A stretch of DNA of 15,873 nt from Clostridia bacterium (GCA_022360735.1 JAKSCF010000699.1:1-15873); one strand, 5' to 3'. Numbered from the stretch's first letter, positions 1-6,757 are shown. Notes: generated by a model not told the origin, from the sequence alone. A program made the numbers and translations.

Positions 1-23
1 AACTGGATGAAATGGCAAGATGA
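1..23 (+). CDS. C-terminal tip of a YefM-type antitoxin (cut by window edge)
   Basis: Only the last six codons are visible (reading LDEMAR, then TGA at 21-23). The stop overlaps the ATG of the YoeB-type toxin in an ATGA arrangement, the usual translational coupling of antitoxin to toxin. Identity as YefM/Phd-family antitoxin is inferred only from the position directly upstream of yoeB in the same orientation; six residues carry no family signature. In the family, the antitoxin neutralises the toxin and, alone or with it, represses the operon promoter, which would lie outside the window. Confidence 0.55.
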
Positions 24-283
24 ATATATTTTTTTCAAAAAATGCATGGGAAGAATATATCGAGTGGCAAACTATTGATAAAAAAATAATTAAAAAAATT
101 AATGATTTAATAAAGGATATTCAAAGAAACGGTATAGATAATGGCATTGGTCAACCAGAACCATTAAAATATGGATTTCAAGGTTGTTGGAGTAGACGAA
201 TTAACCAAGAACATAGACTTATATACGCACTAGATGAAAATGGTAATTTATGCATTATAAAATGCCATGGACATTATAAATGA
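20..283 (+). CDS. yoeB: YoeB/Txe-family mRNA interferase toxin
   Basis: An 87-residue protein, close to the 84 residues of E. coli YoeB and alignable over its whole length. Shared blocks include the YxxW near residue 13, KKIxKKINxLIKD (21-33), PEPLK (46-50), WSRRI (57-61) and EHRLIYA (64-70). The family's catalytic residues are all present: Glu47, Arg66 and His85, followed by Tyr86, matching E. coli Glu46, Arg65, His83 and Tyr84. YoeB toxins are ribosome-dependent endoribonucleases that cut mRNA in the A site and stop translation until the YefM antitoxin is restored. Start ATG at 20 overlaps the stop of the upstream antitoxin, so the two are translationally coupled. The toxin looks intact and probably active. 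Terminator-like hairpins follow at 315 and 359. Confidence 0.93.
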   Translation: MNIFFSKNAWEEYIEWQTIDKKIIKKINDLIKDIQRNGIDNGIGQPEPLKYGFQGCWSRRINQEHRLIYALDENGNLCIIKCHGHYK

Positions 284-314
284 AAAAGTAGAGATCAAGA
301 TACCAAAAGTAAAA

Positions 315-339
315 ACAGATAAGGTTTTCTCTTATCTGT
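315..339 (+). terminator. Hairpin downstream of yoeB, weak terminator candidate
   Basis: A perfect 9-bp inverted repeat (ACAGATAAG and CTTATCTGT) with a 7-nt loop lies 31 bases after the toxin stop. The T stretch follows only about ten bases later, so alone it is a poor intrinsic terminator; it may act with the better one at 359-388. Confidence 0.4.
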
Positions 340-358
340 CAGAATTAAGTTTTTAGCC

Positions 359-388
359 AGAGCAAGTCTAATAGACTTGTTCTTTTTT
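359..388 (+). terminator. Intrinsic terminator of the toxin-antitoxin operon
   Basis: A stem of about 11 bp (359-369 with 373-383, one G-U pair) around a 3-nt AAT loop is followed by a run of Ts to 388. It is the likely end of the yefM-yoeB transcript. Confidence 0.65.
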
Positions 389-511
389 GTGATGGGCGTT
401 TGCTATATGGTAGGCTTGACCCTGTTTTATCTCCCTACTCGTATGAAGAAATAGTTTTATGGGCGTTACCCATGAAATCATACATGATAGTAATTCATAT
501 AGTAGAATTAG

Positions 512-625
512 TATAAAGACTACATCGATAAAGAATATTGCTTAGCATCTAGTGTGAGTGATAATTTATATCTTTCGGGGTATAAGGATTGTGTTAGGTT
601 ATTACGGGAATTTGGGATTGTTTAA
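512..625 (+). pseudogene. Possible C-terminal scrap of a small unidentified protein
   Basis: The frame is open for 37 codons after a TAG at 509-511 and ends at TAA 623-625; it contains the readable segments DYIDKEYC and SGYKDCVRLLREFGIV. There is no start codon with a ribosome binding site, and a strong terminator follows 10 bases after the stop, as expected for a real gene end. The sequence looks like the helical tail of a small Clostridia or phage protein that has lost its front part. Family not identified; it could also be chance. Confidence 0.2.
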
Positions 626-635
626 TATGATGTTG

Positions 636-677
636 CACCGATAAAGTTTAATGCTTTATCGGTGTTTCTTTTTTTAT
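636..677 (+). terminator. Strong intrinsic terminator
   Basis: A perfect 11-bp stem (636-646 with 654-664, CACCGATAAAG and its complement) with a 7-nt loop is followed by a T-rich tail through 675. This insulates the TRAP operon from upstream transcription. Its presence behind the fragment at 512-625 suggests an intact gene once ended here. Confidence 0.85.
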
Positions 678-853
678 GGTTATATTAGGAATGTGATAAT
701 AGGAAACTGTGTCTTTTTCTGAGACAAAAAGAACTGTTCACAAATGACGCACCGTTTGATGAGAAAATAATTTCTTTTGATGGGCAATTAATTTCTCGAA
801 TTTAATGAAAAGCAATAAAGAATTGTCTAAAAATTCGATTTTATATTTTGCAA

Positions 854-897
854 TTTGATCAAACATACTAAATAAAAAATCCCTGTATACCGGTATA
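854..897. promoter_or_regulatory. Two palindromes, candidate activator or repressor sites upstream of the TRAP operon
   Basis: TTTGATCAAA (854-863) and TATACCGGTATA (886-897) are perfect palindromes whose centres are 33 bp apart, about three helical turns. They sit roughly 80-120 bp upstream of the start site predicted from the sigma-54 promoter at 951-965, the distance expected of enhancer sites for a sigma-54 activator. The second palindrome also resembles operators of GntR-family regulators. No regulator gene for this operon is in the window, so the cognate protein is unknown. Confidence 0.4.
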
Positions 898-950
898 TTA
901 AGTATTTGTTGTTGATTAGGTTTTTATTGATGCAATGTTGAACAAGCTAA

Positions 951-965
951 TGGCACAAAAATTGC
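951..965 (+). promoter_or_regulatory. Sigma-54 (RpoN) -24/-12 promoter of the TRAP operon
   Basis: TGGCAC, five As, TTGC matches the -24/-12 consensus TGGCAC-N5-TTGC exactly, with the invariant GG (952-953) and GC (964-965) ten bases apart. Transcription would start near 977, giving a leader of about 100 bases before the dctP ATG at 1080. Sigma-54 promoters need an enhancer-binding ATPase; palindromes at 854-897 are candidate binding sites. No equally good sigma-A promoter was seen between 676 and 1050. Confidence 0.65.
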
Positions 966-1079
966 GAAAGAAAAATGAGACAGTTTAAAGAAAATAACGA
1001 AATAATGCTCGTTATAGTCTGGTGAACTGTTATCATTCCAATTATCCAAATATTGAGAAACTGGAGGAGGAAAATAATA

Positions 1080-2096
1080 ATGAAGAAGTATCTAGTAATT
1101 TTGATGTGTTTAGCATTGTGTTTAGGCATGATGACTGGTTGTGGAGGTGAACAAGAAGAATCAACAAGTTCTGAAGGCACTACCTCACCAGAATACACAA
1201 TCCGATTTGCTCATATTGAAAATGAATTTACTGCTTGCGCACAAGGTGTACAACTTTTCAAAAAGTATGTGGAAGAGGGCAGTGATGGTAGAATCGCTGT
1301 AGATATACTCGGAGCCGGTGCAATGGGTGGTGAAAGAGAAATACTAGAAAGTGTCACAATGGGTAATCTTGAGGGCGGAATGGCAATGTCCACACTGTTT
1401 ACTACATATCTTCCTAACTGGGACATTTTCGATTTGCCTTTTGTTTTCAAGGATAGAGAAGACTGGGCAAAAAAAGTTGATGGTGAACTCGGTAAAATAC
1501 TGGCAGCAGAAACTGATTCAATGAATGTTAAGGTACTAAGCTTTTTTGATGGCGGATTCCGCGTGATCTCCAATATCAAGAGACCAATTCTATCTATGGA
1601 AGATTTTGAAGGAATTAAATGCCGTGTTGGAGAATCGACACTTAATATCAACACGCACAAGGCTTTAGGTGACAACCCCATTCCTATGTCATTCAGTGAA
1701 GTTTACACAGCATTACAGCAAGGAACTATTGACGGAGTAGATACATCTGTTATCTATGTTCAAGACGGTAACTTCCAAGAAGTAGCAAAATATTGTACAT
1801 TAACCAATCATACTGCTTTGCAGATGGTAACATTTATCAATCAAGACTTTTTTAATAGTTTGCCCGATGATCTGCAGCAAGTAGTTATAGATGCTGCAGC
1901 AAGGACGACTATTGAACAAAGAGAGATCGCAGTACAAGTTGATGAGAAAGCTATGCAGATTATGAAAGATGCTGGCATGCAGATTGATACACCTTCAGCA
2001 GAATTTACCCAGAAGATGATAACGGCTACTAAGCCAGTCGTTGAAAGTTACAGAGAAACGATTGATGCTAATGTGTTTGAAGCAGCCGGACTGTAA
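1080..2096 (+). CDS. dctP: TRAP transporter solute-binding lipoprotein, DctP family
   Basis: A 338-residue extracytoplasmic binding protein that would capture an organic acid and deliver it to DctQM. The signal peptide ends in a lipobox (MTGC, Cys21), so it should be membrane-anchored, as is usual in Gram-positives. Family marks: AGAMGGEREILESVTMG (79-95), the RVISNIKRP strand (161-169), the conserved substrate Arg182 in the KCRVGES segment, and the EVYTALQQGTIDGVD helix (207-221). ATG 1080 is chosen because GGAGGAGG (1063-1070) sits in front of it; an in-frame TTG at 1053 lies upstream of that site. First gene of dctPQM, expressed from the sigma-54 promoter at 951-965. Substrate cannot be told from sequence; C4-dicarboxylates, keto acids and sugar acids are all known in the family. 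Confidence 0.93.
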   Translation: MKKYLVILMCLALCLGMMTGCGGEQEESTSSEGTTSPEYTIRFAHIENEFTACAQGVQLFKKYVEEGSDGRIAVDILGAGAMGGEREILESVTMGNLEGGMAMSTLFTTYLPNWDIFDLPFVFKDREDWAKKVDGELGKILAAETDSMNVKVLSFFDGGFRVISNIKRPILSMEDFEGIKCRVGESTLNINTHKALGDNPIPMSFSEVYTALQQGTIDGVDTSVIYVQDGNFQEVAKYCTLTNHTALQMVTFINQDFFNSLPDDLQQVVIDAAARTTIEQREIAVQVDEKAMQIMKDAGMQIDTPSAEFTQKMITATKPVVESYRETIDANVFEAAGL

Positions 2097-2136
2097 ATAG
2101 AACTGCAAGTACTTTCATTTATCTTTTATTACAATT

Positions 2137-2185
2137 GATGGAATTCCGATGCAGTATGCATGATCAGCCTGCATTGGTTTCCATC
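2137..2185 (+). other. Intercistronic hairpin between dctP and dctQ
   Basis: A two-part stem: 2137-2143 with 2179-2185 (7 bp) and 2146-2154 with 2169-2177 (9 bp, one G-U), joined by a small internal loop, with a 14-nt apical loop. No T run follows. It fits an mRNA-stabilising or partial-termination element that raises dctP mRNA above dctQM. The 132-base gap it occupies contrasts with the tight dctQ-dctM junction. Confidence 0.6.
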
Positions 2186-2228
2186 GGTTCCAGTTATATG
2201 ACTGTAACTTGCTTGGGAGGTGACTAAG

Positions 2229-2750
2229 TTGATAAATAAATTAGGAAAAAAATTCGATCAAATAGAATACTACGCGTTGATAATCTCTTTGGCAATAATG
2301 GTCATTGTAATTTTTACTCAGGTTGTGATGCGTTATGTATTCAATAATTCATTGTCTTGGTCGGAAGAGTTTGCGAGATATTTGTTTGTTTGGTTTTCAT
2401 GGATGGGCGTCAGTGCAGGGCTAAAAGACGGAGAACATCTAAAAGTTGAAATACTGTCAGCAGCTTTGACTAAAAGAGGTTTTATGAAAACGAAAGAGAT
2501 AATTAATATCGTAGTATCGTTAATTTGGCTGGCGACTACTTTGATTGTCACCTATTATGGATTTGAGGTGGTTATGAAACAAATGGATTTGAAGGTTCTT
2601 ACTCCAGCCATGAGATTTCCTGTATGGTTTGGATATCTGTCGATTCCGGCTTGCAGCTCCGTCGTAGGCATTCGTCTTATAGTAAAGATAATAGACAGTG
2701 TGAAGGTATTGCTTGGTAAATCAAACCATGAAAGGGAGATGGCTAACTAA
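2229..2750 (+). CDS. dctQ: TRAP transporter small membrane subunit, DctQ family
   Basis: A 173-residue protein with four predicted membrane segments (about 15-36, 50-66, 90-111, 131-155). The family signature EEFARYLFVWFSWMGVSAG (46-64) followed by the KDGEHLKVEIL segment is clear. DctQ forms the scaffold that pairs with DctM in the membrane. TTG at 2229 is chosen because GGAGGTGA (2217-2224) is correctly spaced in front; a GTG at 2220 would lie inside the ribosome binding site. The stop TAA shares its last A with the ATG of dctM (TAATG), so the two are translationally coupled. About 130 bases separate it from dctP, with a hairpin in the gap. Confidence 0.9.
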   Translation: MINKLGKKFDQIEYYALIISLAIMVIVIFTQVVMRYVFNNSLSWSEEFARYLFVWFSWMGVSAGLKDGEHLKVEILSAALTKRGFMKTKEIINIVVSLIWLATTLIVTYYGFEVVMKQMDLKVLTPAMRFPVWFGYLSIPACSSVVGIRLIVKIIDSVKVLLGKSNHEREMAN

Positions 2751-4030
2751 TGGAAATATTAATTATGTTTGGCGTTATGCTTCTATTGATTGCAATAGGC
2801 TTGCCAATAGGTTATGCAATTGCTACGTCAACCATTATCACTTTTATAACATACTCTTCTACACCTTTGCGCATCGTATCCCAAAATGCTTTTACCGGGA
2901 TCGATTCTTTCGTATTGCTGGCGATCCCATTCTTCATTTTGGCGGGAATTCTGATGAGTGCAGGAGGTGTTGCCAGGAGGCTGGTAGATATTGCTGATGC
3001 ATTTATAGGTTGGATCACCGGCGGTCTGGGAATGGCTTCTGTCATGACTGCAACATTCTTTGGCGCAATATCAGGCTCAGGGGCAGCTACAACTTCTGCG
3101 GTAGGTTCTTTGATGCTTCCTGAGATGAAGAGAAAAAAATATGGAGATGAATTCAGCGCAACACTGATTGCATCAGCAGGATCTATCGGTGTCATCATAC
3201 CTCCAAGTATCCCGTTTGTTGTTTATGGCGTAACTGTGGGAATCAGTATCGGAGATCTTTTTCTTGCCGGAATTCCTGCCGGCATCGGGATGTGTCTTGC
3301 GTTGATGGTGTCCTGTTACATTATATCAAAAAAATTCGGCTACAGAGGCAGCGATACCAGACCTACAATCAAGAATATTGCAACCACTCTGAAGGACGGT
3401 ATCTGGGCATTATTTGCTCCTATCATCATTCTTGGAGGAATCTATTCGGGAATTTTTACGCCTACAGAATCGGCAGTAGTTGCTGTTGTATATTCTCTCA
3501 TTATAGGATTATTTGTATATAAGGAGCTTAATGCAAAAAAGCTGAAAGAGGCATTTTATAAGTCTGCAGTTCTTAATGGAGTTATCGTCTTTATCATCGG
3601 TTTTTCAGGCGCAATGGCAAAGTTTCTAGCTCTTGAAAAAGTGCCGCAAAAGGTAAGTGAGTCGATCCTATCGCTAACAGACAATCCAATTATGATCTTA
3701 TTAATTATTAATATCTTTTTAATGATCGTAGGAATGTTAATTGATAATATCCCAGCCATTATCATTCTTTCACCGATCTTCCTGCCAGTTGTGCAAAGCG
3801 TAGGCGTCACTCCGCTACAGTTTGGAGTTATCATTGTTATGAATCTTGCGATAGGCTATGTTACACCGCCTTATGGAACAACCCTTTTCGTCGCTTCTGC
3901 AATTTCGAAGATTTCAGTTGACAGGCTGTCCAGATATGCAATTATTTTTACTTTAGTGCTATGTATCCCTCTGGCTCTCGTTACCTATTGGCCTTGGTTT
4001 ACAAACGGATTTGTTGCATTATTTAAATAG
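2750..4030 (+). CDS. dctM: TRAP transporter large membrane subunit, DctM family
   Basis: A 426-residue very hydrophobic protein of the usual DctM length, with about a dozen membrane segments. It is the ion-coupled translocation subunit, using a sodium gradient in characterised members. Family motifs include GAISGSGAAT (105-114), the PEMKRKKYGDEFSATLIAS region (124-142), IIPPSIPFVVYG (149-160) and a second inverted-repeat half with TPTESAV and NIPAIIILSPIF. Start ATG at 2750 overlaps the dctQ stop by one base and has AAGGGAGA just upstream. It closes the three-gene operon; a good terminator lies about 90 bases after the stop. No catabolic enzymes accompany the transporter, so its substrate is not suggested by neighbours. 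Confidence 0.95.
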   Translation: MEILIMFGVMLLLIAIGLPIGYAIATSTIITFITYSSTPLRIVSQNAFTGIDSFVLLAIPFFILAGILMSAGGVARRLVDIADAFIGWITGGLGMASVMTATFFGAISGSGAATTSAVGSLMLPEMKRKKYGDEFSATLIASAGSIGVIIPPSIPFVVYGVTVGISIGDLFLAGIPAGIGMCLALMVSCYIISKKFGYRGSDTRPTIKNIATTLKDGIWALFAPIIILGGIYSGIFTPTESAVVAVVYSLIIGLFVYKELNAKKLKEAFYKSAVLNGVIVFIIGFSGAMAKFLALEKVPQKVSESILSLTDNPIMILLIINIFLMIVGMLIDNIPAIIILSPIFLPVVQSVGVTPLQFGVIIVMNLAIGYVTPPYGTTLFVASAISKISVDRLSRYAIIFTLVLCIPLALVTYWPWFTNGFVALFK

Positions 4031-4116
4031 AGCTTACTTAAAAAGAACATAAGGAAATTCACTATGTAATATAGTTATGTAGTCAATATAAATCAATAAT
4101 TTTCTCCCCTCTATGT

Positions 4117-4147
4117 CTCCCGTCAGGATAATACTGGCGGGAGTTTT
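4117..4147 (+). terminator. Intrinsic terminator of dctPQM
   Basis: A 10-bp GC-rich stem (CTCCCGTCAG at 4117-4126 with CTGGCGGGAG at 4134-4143, one G-U pair), a 7-nt loop, then TTTT. Confidence 0.8.
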
Positions 4148-4238
4148 AAGTAATGGGGTAAGCCTCGGAATGGCACAAGGGCACATTTTTACTTTGCTAT
4201 CCTAGTGGAGTAATGGGCCAGTTTTGAAAAATTTATGA

Positions 4239-4271
4239 AATACCAAAATGTCAATTTGTCAACCCTGACCT
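4239..4271 (+). repeat. Direct repeat, copy 1
   Basis: Shares an almost identical core (AATACC, then AAATGTCAATTTGTCAA with one extra base between in each) with 6090-6127 in the same orientation; both copies then run into a CTGACC motif. The copies bracket the lipoprotein gene. Confidence 0.6.
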
Positions 4272-4393
4272 CATTTTGTCTTTTAGGAGGGACATTCCTC
4301 ATATCATTGATTCGTCTTGTGTACGATTTGTCAAAAAAAAGATAATCATCCTATTTCCCCTTTAAAGTGATTATCAGTTAATTTCTATTCTAC

Positions 4394-4428
4394 AAAAAGG
4401 GTTAACCACAATGGTTAAGTACTTTTTT
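4394..4428. terminator. Bidirectional terminator-like hairpin
   Basis: TTAACCA (4402-4408), CAA loop, TGGTTAA (4412-4418). AAAAAG lies on the left and CTTTTTT on the right, so either strand gives a stem with a U tail. No gene reads into it now from the left other than dctM, already terminated at 4147. Confidence 0.4.
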
Positions 4429-4496
4429 CTATAAATATATTATCTTTCTGAGCAAGGAATTTCGTCTTTGTGATGGGCATATATGTGTGCTAATGA

Positions 4497-4527
4497 TTGA
4501 CCTTTCTTCACATAATGATGATATAAT
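4497..4527 (+). promoter_or_regulatory. Candidate sigma-A promoter of the lipoprotein gene
   Basis: TTGACC at 4497-4502 and a perfect TATAAT at 4522-4527, but with a 19-base spacer, longer than ideal. A transcript from here would have a leader of about 175 bases before ATG 4711 containing the hairpin at 4654-4689. Confidence 0.4.
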
Positions 4528-4643
4528 ATGTTTATAAGAGTGCTAACCCATATGCAGGCTATCATGAAGAACCGTTTAATAATGTGTATAATGGACTTAA
4601 AAGATACCATGATAGCAGAGGTGTAGCTAACTTTATTTGGTAA
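4528..4643 (+). pseudogene. Possible short C-terminal gene remnant
   Basis: The frame is open from after a TAA at about 4525-4527 to TAA 4641-4643 and reads through PYAGYHEEPFNN and LKRYHDSRGVANFIW, which looks protein-like in composition. There is no start with a ribosome binding site. A 9-bp inverted repeat (GCTATCATG 4558-4566, CATGATAGC 4608-4616) lies inside it. Family unknown; it could be chance or the tail of a lost gene. Confidence 0.2.
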
Positions 4644-4653
4644 TAAGATTAAG

Positions 4654-4689
4654 CTGAAGATGGGACAACTTTTGTTTTACCATCTTCAG
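4654..4689 (+). other. Leader hairpin before the lipoprotein gene
   Basis: CTGAAGATGG (4654-4663) and CCATCTTCAG (4680-4689) form a perfect 10-bp stem with a 16-nt loop. It ends a few bases before the ribosome binding site (about 4696-4704), so it could influence translation or mRNA stability. No T run follows, so it is not a terminator. Confidence 0.45.
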
Positions 4690-4710
4690 TACTTGAAAGA
4701 GGGATTTAAA

Positions 4711-5865
4711 ATGCTCTATAAAACTAAAAGTAAAATCAGTATGTTAATCATTCTGGTATTTGTTTTAATATTTTTACCTTCTTGCAACAAAAAAAATGTT
4801 GAAATAGAAAACACAAACATTAATAACAAAAAATCCGATTTAAATGAAATTATCGAGTGGACTGAAGACAACGACTCAAATATAAATATGGAGATAATTG
4901 AGCTTAACACGAGTAATTTTATAACTTGGCCTGATATTTATGGTGATCATGTAGTATTCGCAAACTATGACATATCAGGAGAAGAAAGAAGGCAAATACA
5001 TCTTTTTAATATTCTTACTAAAAAAGATGAAATTATATATTTAAATCAGGACTCATTAATGATTGAAGACACGCGCATTGGGAACGGGTGGGTATTCTGG
5101 GTGGAAGGAAACTGGACTACCGAGAATACAAATCGAGACTGGACTATTAAGGCATATAATATTCAGAATAAGCAGATTAAAACAATAAGAAGTGCTTCCC
5201 AATTAACAGGAAGATCATCTTTAGTACCAAGGATAGATAACGAGGAAAATATGATTGTATGGCTTGAAGGTTATTTTGATACTGATGATAATCTTAAACA
5301 TGCAATCTATTCATATAATGTTAATAGTGATGAGGTTAAAAAAATCGCTGATGTTTCCCATGTAGAAAATCCCTATACTATTATTAAGCCTAGAGATAAT
5401 ACGATCTGCTTTGCTGATTTTATCGATGATCATTGGTTTATAAGGATAATTGAATTAAATACTATGAAGGAAACGACAATAAATTTTGGTGGTAGATTTT
5501 CTGGGTCTCCTTGTAGTGATGGAAGAATAGTTGCGTGGAAGCAAAATATAAAAGAACTTTGTTATATTGATTTAAAAAATTTGAAAGAGGAAATTGTAAT
5601 ACCAATTAGAAATCCTTTCTTATTTGATGTATATGATGGCAGTATTTTTATGTCAGCCACAGTTGATAAAGGTAGGCATATCTATAAATGTGATGTTACT
5701 GATAAAACTATTACTTGTATAACTAAAAGTGCTGAGAAAAAATATAATGAATTCAATTTTAAGTTTACAAATTTTTATGCGGATAAAATGGTATTTACCT
5801 CTACTAGAGCTCTGGAACCAATAGGAGTTAAGTATGATTTGGTTATAGTTGATGGAATTAATTAA
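4711..5865 (+). CDS. Predicted beta-propeller-like lipoprotein of unknown function
   Basis: A 384-residue protein with a Lys-rich N-terminus, one hydrophobic segment and a lipobox ending at Cys25 (LPSC), so probably tethered outside the membrane. The body is a series of repeated beta units of the form D/N-x-x-I-V-W/F followed by an I-x-x-Y/F-N/D-I segment and KxxI, for example IYGDHVVFANYD, IGNGWVFWVEGN, DNEENMIVWLEG, DGRIVAWKQN, DGSIFMSAT and ADKMVFTST. About six such units suggest a TolB-like propeller. ATG 4711 follows AAAGAGGGA with good spacing; an upstream in-frame ATG at 4660 lies inside the leader hairpin and would bury the signal peptide. It stands alone between direct repeats and is markedly AT-rich (25% G+C in bases 5281-5340, by hand count). 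Ligand and role are not recognisable. Confidence 0.8.
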   Translation: MLYKTKSKISMLIILVFVLIFLPSCNKKNVEIENTNINNKKSDLNEIIEWTEDNDSNINMEIIELNTSNFITWPDIYGDHVVFANYDISGEERRQIHLFNILTKKDEIIYLNQDSLMIEDTRIGNGWVFWVEGNWTTENTNRDWTIKAYNIQNKQIKTIRSASQLTGRSSLVPRIDNEENMIVWLEGYFDTDDNLKHAIYSYNVNSDEVKKIADVSHVENPYTIIKPRDNTICFADFIDDHWFIRIIELNTMKETTINFGGRFSGSPCSDGRIVAWKQNIKELCYIDLKNLKEEIVIPIRNPFLFDVYDGSIFMSATVDKGRHIYKCDVTDKTITCITKSAEKKYNEFNFKFTNFYADKMVFTSTRALEPIGVKYDLVIVDGIN

Positions 5866-6089
5866 AGTAGCTTAGTAAAAGGAATGACATTCCCTACGTG
5901 GGTGAAGAAAGTGACAGTGGTCATTCTTTCTATGAAATGTCCACTGGATACATTTGAAACTGAAGCAACAACTCAGAGACATAAAAAGGACATTCAATCA
6001 AGAATGTCCTTTAACATTTAATATTCGCTTTCTCAGAGCGTCTAAAACTGCGTAAAATAGGGTTAGGCTTAACAAATAAGGGATTGGAA
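5866..6089. other. Intergenic stretch with stem-loops
   Basis: Contains GGAATG-A-CATTCC (5881-5893), an imperfect CAGTGG/CCACTG stem around 5915-5945 and a strong hairpin at 5985-6012. No gene seen. The density of hairpins and the abrupt run into the repeat at 6090 suggest degraded mobile or repeat DNA. Confidence 0.3.
5985..6012. terminator. Hairpin, possible terminator
   Basis: A perfect 11-bp stem (AAAGGACATTC 5985-5995, GAATGTCCTTT 6002-6012) with a 6-nt loop. On the minus strand it is followed by a U run; on the plus strand the tail is only TTTAACATTT. It may serve as the end of the lipoprotein transcript at 5865. Confidence 0.5.
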
Positions 6090-6127
6090 AATACCTAAAT
6101 GTCAATTTGTCAAGCTGGTCTGACCCC
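6090..6127 (+). repeat. Direct repeat, copy 2, at the edge of a truncated gene
   Basis: The core AAATGTCAATTTGTCAA matches copy 1 at 4239-4271, preceded in both by GAAA(A)TACC. It continues into GCTGGTCTGACCCC. The aldo/keto reductase remnant begins immediately after, so the repeat marks a rearrangement junction. Confidence 0.6.
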
Positions 6128-6550
6128 TCCTACCCTCTATTACCATTCTGTGAAAAGCACAACATTACCATGCAAGCTTATATGCCTCTTGAGCAGGGGC
6201 TACTTACAGGCAACATGACAATGGATACAATCATTTCTGAAAAAGACATCAGGAACAAAACTTCCTGGTATAAGCCAGAAAACCGGAAAAAAGTAATTGA
6301 TATGCTGCAAGGATGGAAGCCTATATGTGAAAAGTATAAATGTGAGCTTTCAAATATTGTCATTGCTTGGACCATTGCTCAATCTGAAAGAATCAATGTA
6401 CTTTGTGGAGGAAGAAAGCCTCATCATGTTATGAAAAATGCAAAATCAGGTGAATTGATTATGACAAAGGAAGATATAGCCAAAATGAATGAAGATATAG
6501 AAAACTTATACTCAAGCTTAGGGACATCTATAAAGGGAAATCTTTTTTAG
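6128..6550 (+). pseudogene. C-terminal remnant of an aldo/keto reductase
   Basis: About 140 residues that match the last part of AKR-family TIM barrels: LLPFCEKHNI, AYMPLEQGLLTG, KPENRKKVIDML, the LSNIVIAWTIAQ helix, the VLCGGRKPHHVMKNA cofactor-binding loop and the final helix. The N-terminal half of the barrel, including the catalytic Asp, Tyr, Lys and His, is absent. The frame is open back to a TTG at 6107 inside the repeat, with no ribosome binding site, so this is not a plausible start. The fragment cannot be an active enzyme. The break falls at the repeat at 6090-6127, and no N-terminal half is seen next to the other repeat copy. A terminator follows at 6582. Confidence 0.85.
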
Positions 6551-6581
6551 ATCATCTTTTACAAAGTCTTTAATTATTAAC

Positions 6582-6615
6582 AAATCCTAATTTCATTGAT
6601 TAGGATTTTCTTTTT
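6582..6615 (+). terminator. Intrinsic terminator after the reductase remnant
   Basis: A 10-bp stem (AAATCCTAAT 6582-6591, ATTAGGATTT 6599-6608), 7-nt loop, then TTCTTTTT. Probably the original terminator of the aldo/keto reductase gene. Confidence 0.75.
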
Positions 6616-6618
6616 GTG

Positions 6619-6637
6619 TGTGCCCAGCATGGGCACA
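6619..6637. repeat. Short perfect inverted repeat, possible mobile-element scrap
   Basis: TGTGCCCA-GCA-TGGGCACA, an 8-bp stem with a 3-nt loop, unusually GC-rich for this intergenic region. It abuts the terminator at 6582-6615 and has no T run. The stretch 6638-6731 beyond it holds a GTAAGCTTAC palindrome but no gene. It may be the end of a lost mobile element. Confidence 0.3.
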
Positions 6638-6731
6638 ATCTTAGGAGTGTATCATTTGAATGAGAAATTTCAGATGTTTGTAAAACGGAACCGAGTAAGC
6701 TTACAACGATACTACGTTTTAATGTACAATA

Positions 6732-6757
6732 TAAATGATATTAAAAAATATCATTTA
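6732..6757 (-). other. Hairpin overlapping the stop codon of the AraC gene
   Basis: TAAATGATAT (6732-6741) and ATATCATTTA (6748-6757) form a perfect 10-bp stem with a 6-nt loop that is U-rich on the minus-strand transcript. It includes the TGA stop of the regulator. There is no U tract after the stem, so it is an end-of-message structure rather than a classic terminator. Confidence 0.45.

Larger units (their letters stand above)
4150..4496. other. Gene-free stretch with repeat and possible insertion-sequence end remnants
   Basis: No credible gene is visible. At 4170-4240 the pattern GGCACATTTTTACTTTG, then GTGGAGTAATGGGCCAGTTTTG, resembles the short repeated motifs at ends of IS21-type elements, but no istA/istB-like sequence is present; this comparison is from memory and weak. 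A direct-repeat copy lies at 4239-4271. GATAATCA and TGATTATC (about 4340-4378) form an 8-bp inverted repeat. A terminator-like hairpin is at 4394-4428. Confidence 0.3.

Noticed and set aside
1211..1681. 156-codon minus-strand open frame opposite dctP
   Set aside because: It lies wholly inside a clear DctP gene on the other strand, has Ser/Pro/Leu-rich shadow composition and no family features.
2812..3198. 128-codon minus-strand open frame opposite dctM
   Set aside because: Antisense shadow of a conserved membrane-protein gene; no ribosome binding site or recognisable domain.
4174..4195. TGGCAC as a second sigma-54 promoter
   Set aside because: There is no TTGC five bases downstream (it reads AAGGG then CACA), so the -12 element is missing.
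4660..4710. Upstream ATG start for the lipoprotein gene
   Set aside because: It falls inside the 10-bp leader hairpin, lacks a ribosome binding site and would place 17 residues before the signal peptide; ATG 4711 has both a site and a proper signal sequence.
6107..6127. TTG 6107 as a true start of a short aldo/keto reductase-like protein
   Set aside because: It lies within the direct repeat, has no ribosome binding site, and the product would lack the catalytic half of the barrel.
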